Shown in pieces: positions 1 to 6,294 of a stretch of DNA of 20,958 bases. The stretch comes from UBA9676 sp036522155 (GTDB lineage: Bacteria > Actinomycetota > Actinomycetes > Streptosporangiales > Streptosporangiaceae): positions 1 to 20,958 of the forward strand of contig DATDGI010000188.1 of assembly GCA_036522155.1 (NCBI GenBank). Direction: 5' to 3'. Each line of letters begins with the position of its first letter. The stretch's first letter is position 1. Made by a program: the position numbers and the translations under genes. The notes under the pieces were generated by a model, which worked only from the letters and a program-made list of their open reading frames with translations, was not told where the DNA came from and did no database searches.

Positions 1-293
1 TGGCCAGCGGCGGCGCCGACGGCTACGTGCGGGCGTGGAACCCAGCCACCCACCAGCCCGTCGGCGCGCCCCTCGAGGTCGGCAACGGCCCTAATGGCGC
101 CGTGTTCGTGGTGGCGTTCAGCCCCAACGGCAAGCTGCTAGCCACCGGCGGCCTCGACGGCACCGTGCGACTGTGGCAAATATCGCTATTCACGCACACC
201 TACGCGCAGCTTTGCGCCGACGCGGGACCACCGACACCACAAGAATGGAACCACTACGCCTCCGGCGAACCGCAGCCGAAAGTCTGCGCCTGA
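1..293 (+). CDS. WD40-repeat protein, C-terminal fragment (5' end outside window)
   Basis: The reading frame is open from base 3 to the TGA at 291-293, so only about the last 96 residues are visible. It holds two WD40 blades: one ending ASGGADGYVRAWN, and a complete one (VAFSPNGKLLATGG, then TVRLW) at roughly residues 38-61. The tail after the last blade, with an LCADAG segment and a PQEWNHY segment, resembles the conserved end of actinobacterial NTPase or kinase proteins with a WD40 propeller. In those families the propeller is a protein-interaction platform. The N-terminal effector domain cannot be seen, so the activity is unknown. The gene sits just left of a tRNA-Pro 3' fragment, which suggests it belongs to an integrated element. 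Confident as a WD40 protein; the nSTAND-type reading is inference. Confidence 0.85.
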   Translation, partial: ASGGADGYVRAWNPATHQPVGAPLEVGNGPNGAVFVVAFSPNGKLLATGGLDGTVRLWQISLFTHTYAQLCADAGPPTPQEWNHYASGEPQPKVCA

Positions 294-307
294 ACGCCCA
301 CACACCC

Positions 308-322
308 CGGCGGCCACCGCCG
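308..322 (+). terminator. Possible weak hairpin after the WD40 gene
   Basis: A perfect 6-bp inverted repeat (CGGCGG, 3-base loop CCA, CCGCCG) lies 15 bases after the WD40 stop codon. No T-run follows, so it does not look like a classical intrinsic terminator. In DNA this GC-rich such a hairpin could also be chance. Confidence 0.2.
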
Positions 323-397
323 TCATCGCGGCTGTTCCGAGTGCCTCTGACGTGCTAGAACGCCGTCAAGCAGCGGCTTTGTTGGCCTGCGCACTCA

Positions 398-440
398 GTT
401 CGGGACGAAGAGGCCGCCGGTTCAAATCCGGCCACCCCGA
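398..440 (+). other. tRNA-Pro(CGG) 3'-half remnant, candidate attachment site (attR-like)
   Basis: The segment reads as the 3' half of a bacterial tRNA-Pro. It has an anticodon loop TTCGGGA (399-405, anticodon CGG at 401-403), the 3' anticodon-stem strand CGAAG, a variable region, and a perfect T-arm (GCCGG 416-420, loop TTCAAAT, CCGGC 428-432). The 3' acceptor strand CACCCCG (433-439) and discriminator A (440) follow. The matching 5' acceptor CGGGGTG is absent upstream, and the bases just before the anticodon loop (CTCAG) do not pair with CGAAG. It is therefore not a functional tRNA gene. Homology that starts at the anticodon loop is what tyrosine-integrase elements leave when they insert in tRNA genes. 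With this orientation the element should lie to the left and the intact tRNA at its far end. No integrase is visible in the window. Confidence 0.7.
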
Positions 441-464
441 CCCAGGTAGTTCTGATTTTTCGAA

Positions 465-493
465 CACTCACACGGGCCAATTGCTGGTGAGTG
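465..493. repeat. 7-bp inverted repeat CACTCAC...GTGAGTG beside the tRNA scar
   Basis: The arms CACTCAC (465-471) and GTGAGTG (487-493) are perfect reverse complements separated by 15 bases. A short T-run (ATTTTTC) precedes the left arm. It could be an operator, a hairpin in a transcript, or a leftover of the original tRNA downstream region. Nothing else in 441-586 looks like a gene; this is the non-coding gap before the small membrane protein. Confidence 0.35.
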
Positions 494-586
494 ACTGGCG
501 CCGCTCGCCTTTAGAAGCCTCAGCCGTGTTCCACGCGAATTGTCCGGCTGATGCCCTGCCCGCGCCGGCGGATCTACGCTTTCTGC

Positions 587-991
587 ATGAGTGACTCCCC
601 GTTGTCCCGCCAGGACATCTACGCCGCCGCCGCGGCGCACGATGAGCTAGGCCCGGAGTACAGCGACGCGGTGGTGGCATCGTTCCTCGAGAAAGTCGAC
701 AGGGAAATCGCCGCCCGCGTTGACGCGCGCCTCGCGGGCAGGCGGCAGCCAGCACCGCCAGGCGGACGAGACGGCCTTCGCACGCTGCTGAAGGGTATCG
801 CCGTCGGCATTGGTGTCGGCGGTATTGCTTTTCTCGTGGTCGGCGGCAATGCCGATGAACGTCTGCACCGTGCTCTCTGGGTGATCCCTCTTCTCATAGT
901 GATATGCACGATCGCCGCCTACTGGGCGGGGCGGCGACTGGGTGACCGCCGGGCGGCTATCCCCTGGCCCGGCAGCCGACCGAGTGACTAA
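587..991 (+). CDS. Small two-helix membrane protein, function unknown
   Basis: This encodes 134 residues beginning MSDSPLSRQDIYAAAA. The N-terminal ~45 residues are acidic and soluble, including a GPEYSDAVVASFLEK helix. They are followed by a short basic Arg-rich linker, then two hydrophobic segments at about residues 60-79 and 88-107, and a basic end (AGRRLGDRR). Similar small proteins of unknown role are common in actinobacteria. I chose the ATG at 587 over the in-frame ATG at 551 because the family-like sequence starts there. No Shine-Dalgarno sequence precedes it, but a TACGCT box (575-580) lies 6 bases upstream, as expected for a leaderless transcript. It stands alone between the tRNA scar and the glycogen genes. 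No function can be assigned. Confidence 0.75.
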   Translation: MSDSPLSRQDIYAAAAAHDELGPEYSDAVVASFLEKVDREIAARVDARLAGRRQPAPPGGRDGLRTLLKGIAVGIGVGGIAFLVVGGNADERLHRALWVIPLLIVICTIAAYWAGRRLGDRRAAIPWPGSRPSD

Positions 992-1180
992 CTGAGTGCC
1001 GATCGGCTTCTTCGTAGCCACTGGCGCCTGATCTCCGGGGCGGGGCAAACCGGCCGGACCGCGGAACGGCCGCGGCGGCCTAGTGACGAAACGGGCAAGC
1101 GCCGGGAACACTGGGCACGGAGGGCTCACAGCCAGCGCCAGCGTCGGCGCGGCTGGCTCCGGTGACCGGCGAGGTGGCGG

Positions 1181-2821
1181 GTGCGAGCACACGAACGAGC
1201 GGGCCAGCCCGCCGCCGACGCCGATCTGGTCGATGTGGCCGCGCTGGTCACGGCCTACTACACCGAGCATCCAGACCCGGCCGAACCCGGGCAGGCGGTC
1301 GCCTTCGGCACCTCCGGCCACCGCGGATCGGCGTTCCGGCTGTCCTTCAACGACGACCACATCGCCGCGACCACCCAGGCGATCTGCGACTACCGCGCCT
1401 GGGCAGGCATCACCGGCCCGCTCTACCTGGCCCGGGACACGCACGCCCTGTCCGAGCCCGCCCACGTGACCGCGCTGGAGGTGCTGGCCGCCAACGGGGT
1501 CAGCGTGCTCGCGGACAGCCGGGACGGTTACACCCCGACGCCCGCCCTGTCCCGCGCGATTCTCGTGCACAACCAGGGCCGGACGGACGGGCTGGCCGAC
1601 GGGATCGTGGTCACCCCGTCGCACAACCCACCGGAGGACGGTGGCTTCAAATACAACCCGCCCGACGGCGGCCCGGCCGGCGCGCAGGTCACCACGGCGA
1701 TCCAGGACCGGGCGAACGAACTGCTGCAGGGCGGGCTGCGGGAGGTCGGCCGGGTCCGTTACGCCCGGGCCCGGGCCGAAGCCGGTTCTCATGACTTCCT
1801 GGGCGAGTACGTGGCCGCGCTGCCAGCCGTGGTGGATCTCGATGCGGTACGGGCCGCGGGCGTGCGGATCGGCGCGGACCCGCTCGGCGGGGCCAGCGTT
1901 GCCTACTGGGGCGAGATCGCCGGCCGGTTCGGGCTCGACCTGACGGTCGTCAACCCGGTGGTGGACCCAACCTTCCGGTTCATGACCCTGGACTGGGACG
2001 GCAAGATCCGGATGGACTGCTCGTCGCCGTACGCCATGGCGTCGCTGATCGGGCGCCGGGCCGACTTCACCATCGCGACCGGCAACGACACCGACGCCGA
2101 CCGGCACGGCATTGTCACCCCGGACGGGGGCCTGCTCAACCCCAATCACTACCTGGCCGCGGCGATCGACTACCTGTTCCGCCACCGTACGGGCTGGCCC
2201 GCGGGCGCGGCGGTCGGCAAGACGATGGTCAGTTCGGCCATCATCGACCGGGTGGCGGCCGCGGCTGGCCGCCCGCTGACCGAGGTGCCGGTCGGGTTCA
2301 AGTGGTTCGTGCCCGGCCTGCTCGGCGGCGGCATCGCCTTCGCCGGGGAGGAGAGCGCAGGCGCCTCGTTCCTGTGCCGGGACGGGCGGGCCTGGACCAC
2401 GGACAAGGACGGCATCATCCTCGCGCTGCTGGCCTCCGAGATCACCGCCGTCACCGGCCGCACCCCCAGCGAGCTCTACACCGCGCTCACCGCCCGGCTC
2501 GGCGACCCGGCCTACGCCCGCATCGACGCCCCGGCCAGCCGGGCCGAGAAGGCGGCGCTGGCCCGGCTTGATCCCGGGCTGGTCAGCGTGGACGAACTCG
2601 GCGGCGAGCCGGTACTCGCCCGGCAGACGTCCGCGCCCGGCAACGGCGAGCCACTGGGCGGCCTGAAGTTGATCACCGCCTCCGGCTGGTTCGCGGCCCG
2701 GCCGTCGGGCACCGAGGACGTCTACAAGCTCTATGCCGAGTCGTTCGCCGGGCCCGGGCAGCTGGCCCGCATCCAGCAGGAGGCCCAGCAGATCATCGCC
2801 GACGTGCTCAAGGAGGTGTGA
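1181..2821 (+). CDS. pgm: Alpha-D-glucose phosphate-specific phosphoglucomutase
   Basis: This 546-residue cytoplasmic enzyme interconverts glucose-6-phosphate and glucose-1-phosphate, feeding ADP-glucose synthesis. The length matches the Pgm family. Conserved parts appear in order: FGTSGHRG near residue 42; the phosphoserine loop TPSHNPP with Ser147; the metal loop NDTDADRHG near residue 305; the sugar-binding loop FAGEESAGASF; and the phosphate-binding end ARPSGTEDVYK. The start is GTG 1181 with GAGG at 1171-1174 upstream. The 189 bases before it (992-1180) hold the likely promoter region and small GC-rich inverted repeats, including GCCGATCGGC at 998-1007, but no recognisable gene. glgC starts one base after its TGA, and the glgC ribosome-binding site lies inside the last pgm codons, so the two are one operon. 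Confidence 0.95.
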   Translation: MRAHERAGQPAADADLVDVAALVTAYYTEHPDPAEPGQAVAFGTSGHRGSAFRLSFNDDHIAATTQAICDYRAWAGITGPLYLARDTHALSEPAHVTALEVLAANGVSVLADSRDGYTPTPALSRAILVHNQGRTDGLADGIVVTPSHNPPEDGGFKYNPPDGGPAGAQVTTAIQDRANELLQGGLREVGRVRYARARAEAGSHDFLGEYVAALPAVVDLDAVRAAGVRIGADPLGGASVAYWGEIAGRFGLDLTVVNPVVDPTFRFMTLDWDGKIRMDCSSPYAMASLIGRRADFTIATGNDTDADRHGIVTPDGGLLNPNHYLAAAIDYLFRHRTGWPAGAAVGKTMVSSAIIDRVAAAAGRPLTEVPVGFKWFVPGLLGGGIAFAGEESAGASFLCRDGRAWTTDKDGIILALLASEITAVTGRTPSELYTALTARLGDPAYARIDAPASRAEKAALARLDPGLVSVDELGGEPVLARQTSAPGNGEPLGGLKLITASGWFAARPSGTEDVYKLYAESFAGPGQLARIQQEAQQIIADVLKEV

Positions 2822-2822
2822 G

Positions 2823-4061
2823 GTGCCGAAGCAACGGGTCCTGGGGATCGTGCTCGCGGGCGGGGAGGGCAAGCGGCTGGCGCCGCTGACCGCCGACCGG
2901 GCCAAGCCCGCCGTCCCGTTCGCGGGCCTGTACCGGCTGATCGATTTCGCGCTGTCGAACCTGGTCAACGCCGGCTGCCTGCGGGTGTGCGTGCTGACCC
3001 AGTACAAGAGCCACAGCCTGGACCGGCACATCACCACCACCTGGCGGATGAGTGCCCTGCTGGGCAACTACGTCACCCCGGTGCCGGCCCAGCAGCGGCT
3101 CGGACCGTACTGGTACACCGGGTCGGCGGACGCGATCTACCAGTCGCTGAACCTGATCAACGACGAGCGGCCCGACACGGTGGTGGTCGTCGGCGCCGAC
3201 CACGTCTACCGGATGGACCCGCAGCAGATCATCGACCAGCACGTGGCCCATGGCGCGGGGGTGACCGTGGCCGCGATCCCGGTGCCGCGCACCGAGGCCA
3301 CCGCGTTCGGGGTGATCGGCGTCGGCAAGGACGGGCACACGATCGACGCCTTCCTGGAGAAGCCCACCGAGCCCCCGGCCCGGCCGGGCCACCCGGATCA
3401 GGCCCTGGCCTCCATGGGCAACTACGTGTTCTCCACCGATGTGCTGGTGGACGCGCTGGGCAAGGACGCCGCCGACGATTCGAGCCGCCACGACATCGGC
3501 GCGAACCTGATCCCCGCGCTGGTGCGGGATGGCCTCGCCCAGGTGTACGACTTCACCACCAACAAGGTCCCCGGCGCCAACCCGGAAGACGCCGCCTACT
3601 GGCGGGACGTTGGCACCCTGGACTCCTACTTCGACGCGCACATGGACCTGCGCTCGGCCACGCCCAAGTTCAATCTCTACAACGACCGCTGGCCGATCCT
3701 GACCCACGTCCCTTCCCAGCCGCCGGCCAAGTTCGTGCACGACGAGGGCGACCGGGTCGGCCGGGCCATCGACAGCCTGGTCAGCAACGGTGTCATCGTG
3801 TCCGGGGGGCTGATCCGTGACTCCGTGCTCTCACCCGGTGTCCGGGTCAACAGCTGGGCCACGGTAGAGCGATCCATCATCATGGACAACACCGTCGTCG
3901 GCCGGCGCGCCGTGGTCCGCGACGCGATCATCGACAAGAACGTCGTCGTCCCCCCGCATGCCGAGGTCGGGGTGGACAAGGAGCGCGACCGGGCGCGCGG
4001 CTTCGTGGTGTCGGCCGGTGGCATCACCGTGGTGGGCAAGGGGCAGGCGGTGCCACTGTGA
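2823..4061 (+). CDS. glgC: Glucose-1-phosphate adenylyltransferase
   Basis: This 412-residue ADP-glucose pyrophosphorylase makes ADP-glucose and pyrophosphate from glucose-1-phosphate and ATP, the committed step to glycogen. Visible features are the nucleotide-binding loop LAGGEGKRLAPLT (residues 11-23), Lys28 and the effector-site region KPAVPFAGLYRLIDFALSN, the WYTGSADAIYQ loop, ADHVYRMD, the sugar-binding FLEKP, and MGNYVFS. A C-terminal left-handed helix region with hexapeptide-like repeats follows (VIVSGG, VRVNSWATVERSIIMDNTVVG). I start it at GTG 2823, not at upstream in-frame codons, because AAGGAGGT at 2810-2817 sits 5 bases ahead and the family motif begins at once. It overlaps the next gene by four bases (GTGA). 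Confidence 0.96.
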   Translation: MPKQRVLGIVLAGGEGKRLAPLTADRAKPAVPFAGLYRLIDFALSNLVNAGCLRVCVLTQYKSHSLDRHITTTWRMSALLGNYVTPVPAQQRLGPYWYTGSADAIYQSLNLINDERPDTVVVVGADHVYRMDPQQIIDQHVAHGAGVTVAAIPVPRTEATAFGVIGVGKDGHTIDAFLEKPTEPPARPGHPDQALASMGNYVFSTDVLVDALGKDAADDSSRHDIGANLIPALVRDGLAQVYDFTTNKVPGANPEDAAYWRDVGTLDSYFDAHMDLRSATPKFNLYNDRWPILTHVPSQPPAKFVHDEGDRVGRAIDSLVSNGVIVSGGLIRDSVLSPGVRVNSWATVERSIIMDNTVVGRRAVVRDAIIDKNVVVPPHAEVGVDKERDRARGFVVSAGGITVVGKGQAVPL

Positions 4062-5209
4062 CCGGGCGGCTGCGGGTGGCGCTGCTGACCAGGGAGTACC
4101 CGCCCGAGGTCTACGGCGGCGCCGGGGTGCATGTCACCTACCTCGCCCGCGAGCTGGCCCACCTGGTCGACCTGACCGTGCACTGCCAGGGGGCGGACCG
4201 GCCCGGTGCGGTCGCGCACCAGCCATGGGACCGGCTCGGCGGCGCCAACGAGGCGCTGCGGACGATCTCCACCGACCTGTCGATGACCGCGGCCGTCGCC
4301 TCCGCCGGGCTGGTGCACTCGCACACCTGGTACGCCAACCTGGCCGGCCATCTGGCCGCGCTGCTGTACGGCGTGCCGCATGTGGTCACCATGCACTCGC
4401 TGGAGCCGCTCCGCCCCTGGAAGGCCGAGCAGCTCGGCGGCGGCTACGCGGTGTCCAGCTGGTGCGAGCGGGTGGCAGCGGAATCGGCGGCCGCGGTGGT
4501 GGCGGTGTCGCAGGGCATGCGGGCCGACGTGCTCGCCACCTATCCCGCCATCCCCCCGGACCGGGTCCGGGTGATCGGGAACGGCATCGACACCAGCGAG
4601 TACGCCCCGGACCCGGCCACCGACGTGCTGGCCCGCCACGGCGTCGACCCGGGCCGGCCCAGTCTGGTGTTCGTGGGCCGGATCACGCGGCAGAAGGGGC
4701 TGCCGGTGCTGCTCAAGGCGGCGCCGCAACTCGACCCGGCGGCCCAGCTGGTGCTGTGCGCGGGCCAGCCGGATACCGCTGAGCTGGCCGCCGAGGTGAC
4801 CGAACTGGTGGCCGGGCTCCGGGCGACCAGGTCCGGGGTCGTCTGGCTGCCGGAGATGCTGCCGAAACGGGAGGTCATCCAGCTGCTGTCCCACGCCACC
4901 GTGTTCGCCTGCCCGTCGCTGTACGAGCCGCTCGGGATCGTGAACCTGGAGGCGATGGCGTGCGGCACGGCCGTGGTCGCCTCCCGCGTGGGCGGGATCC
5001 CCGAGGTGGTCGCCGACGGCGAGACCGGGCTCCTGGTCCCGCCGGACGATCCGGCCGCGCTGGCCACCGCGCTCAACTCACTGCTGGGTGATACCGGCCG
5101 GGCCACCGCCATGGGACGGCTGGGCCGGGAGCGGGCGGTCGCGGACTTCGGCTGGCCCGCGATCGCCGCGCAGACGGCGGCTCTCTACGCCGAACTGGCC
5201 GGCTGCTAG
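4058..5209 (+). CDS. glgM: GT4 glycosyltransferase, actinobacterial glycogen synthase / alpha-maltose-1-phosphate synthase
   Basis: This 383-residue GT-B, GT4-family enzyme has the N-terminal motif TREYPPEVYGGAGVHV, a central YPAIPPDRVRVIGNGID, the donor loop FVGRITRQKG, and the retaining signature YEPLGIVNLEAMACG with the E-x7-E pair. Length and start match the actinobacterial enzyme formerly called GlgA. In mycobacteria that enzyme joins ADP-glucose to glucose-1-phosphate to give maltose-1-phosphate for GlgE. It is clearly not the ~480-residue GT5 GlgA. It is coupled to glgC through a 4-base GTGA overlap, so ADP-glucose producer and user are made together. glgE and glgB are not in the window, so whether the product enters the GlgE route is inference. 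The 3' end shares CTAG with the convergent gene. Confidence 0.9.
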   Translation: MTGRLRVALLTREYPPEVYGGAGVHVTYLARELAHLVDLTVHCQGADRPGAVAHQPWDRLGGANEALRTISTDLSMTAAVASAGLVHSHTWYANLAGHLAALLYGVPHVVTMHSLEPLRPWKAEQLGGGYAVSSWCERVAAESAAAVVAVSQGMRADVLATYPAIPPDRVRVIGNGIDTSEYAPDPATDVLARHGVDPGRPSLVFVGRITRQKGLPVLLKAAPQLDPAAQLVLCAGQPDTAELAAEVTELVAGLRATRSGVVWLPEMLPKREVIQLLSHATVFACPSLYEPLGIVNLEAMACGTAVVASRVGGIPEVVADGETGLLVPPDDPAALATALNSLLGDTGRATAMGRLGRERAVADFGWPAIAAQTAALYAELAGC

Positions 5210-6213
5210 CGCGGGCTGGGCGCGGCCGGGCGCCAGTCGATCAGCGGGCCGTCGGGGACGATGCGGGACGGGTTCAGGTGCGGGTGGGTGGTGTAGTAGT
5301 GCCGCTTGATGTGGTCGAAGTTCGTGGTCCCGCCGAACGCCGGCAGCGCGTACAGGTCACGCGCGTAGGCCCACAGGTGCGGGTAGTCGGTGATCCGCCG
5401 CAGGTTGGCCTTGAAGTGCGAGTAGTAGACCGCGTCGAACCTGGCCAAGGTGACCCAGAGCCGGACGTCGGCCTCGGTGACGCGGTCGCCCATCAGGTAA
5501 CGCTGGCCGGCCAGCCGCTCCTCCAGCAGGTCGAGCGTGCCGAACAGCTCGGTCACGGCCAGGTGATACTGCTCCTGGGTGGTGGCGAAGCCGCTCCGGT
5601 AGACGCCGTTGTTCACGGTCGTGTAGACCAGCTCGTTGATCTCATCGATCTGCGGGCGGAGCGGCTCCGGGTACAGGTCGTAGCCGGGGTCGGCCCAGGC
5701 GGTGAACTGGGTACCGAGGTCGATGGTGATGTCGGGGAAGTTGTTGCTGACGATCCGGCCGGTCTGCCGGTCCCACAGCACGGGCACCGAGATGTGGCCT
5801 TCGTAGCCGGGCTCGGTCGCGTCGTAGGCCTCCCGCAGGAACGCGAACCCGTTGACCGGGTCCAGGCTGTGCCCGTCACCCTCGCGGAAGGCCCAGCCCC
5901 GGCCGTCGCGGACCGGGTCCACGGCCGACAGCGAGACCACCTCGTCCAGGCCGAGCAGCTGGCGCACGATCGCGCTCCGGTGGGCCCACGGGCAGGCCCA
6001 GGAGATGTACAGGTGGTACCGGCCAGGCTCGGCCGGGTAGCCGCTGGAGCCGTCAGCGGTGATCCGGCCGCGGAACGGGTAGGGGGGCCGGACGAACTCG
6101 CCGGGTTTGCCCTCCGCCGGGCGCCGGTTGCGCTTGGCCAGGTAGTCCCCGTAGTCGCCATAGGCGACGAAATCGACCGGGCTGGCGCCGCCTGCCTGCT
6201 GCGTGACCGTCAT
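5206..6213 (-). CDS. Glutathionyl-hydroquinone-reductase-like (YqjG/ECM4 family) transferase
   Basis: This 335-residue protein has an N-terminal thioredoxin-like half with YISWACPWAHR (catalytic Cys74). A C-terminal all-helical GST half contains LAGQRYLMGDRVTEADVRLWVTLARFD and the family-typical NLRRITDYPHLWAYARDLY. Xi-class GSTs of this kind reduce glutathionyl-hydroquinones, or quinone adducts of the thiol in use. Actinobacteria generally use mycothiol, so the physiological thiol is probably not glutathione; that is inference. The ATG at 6211-6213 is preceded on the minus strand by GAGGGAG at proper spacing. About 80 bases separate it from the redox fusion gene upstream, so co-transcription is possible. 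Its stop codon overlaps the glgM stop. Confidence 0.88.
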   Translation of the reverse strand: MTVTQQAGGASPVDFVAYGDYGDYLAKRNRRPAEGKPGEFVRPPYPFRGRITADGSSGYPAEPGRYHLYISWACPWAHRSAIVRQLLGLDEVVSLSAVDPVRDGRGWAFREGDGHSLDPVNGFAFLREAYDATEPGYEGHISVPVLWDRQTGRIVSNNFPDITIDLGTQFTAWADPGYDLYPEPLRPQIDEINELVYTTVNNGVYRSGFATTQEQYHLAVTELFGTLDLLEERLAGQRYLMGDRVTEADVRLWVTLARFDAVYYSHFKANLRRITDYPHLWAYARDLYALPAFGGTTNFDHIKRHYYTTHPHLNPSRIVPDGPLIDWRPAAPSPR

Positions 6214-6294
6214 CGCGGGCTCCCTCGGCTAGCTCCCGTGAAGTCCAACGAACCACCGTGGATGGCCATTCCGGCCGCCGACGGAGGGACCGGC

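Noticed and set aside
360..440. A complete functional tRNA gene
   Set aside because: The 5' acceptor CGGGGTG and D-arm are absent and the anticodon stem cannot form, so only the 3' half is present.
998..1007. GCCGATCGGC followed by TTCTTCGT as an intrinsic terminator after the membrane protein
   Set aside because: The perfect palindrome leaves too short a loop for a stable hairpin, and the following tract is not a real T-run.
647..3067. An 806-codon open frame on the minus strand across the small membrane protein, pgm and the glgC start
   Set aside because: It is a GC-bias shadow. Its translation is Arg/Gly/Pro-rich low-complexity sequence with no family motifs, and it lies opposite genes with complete catalytic motifs.
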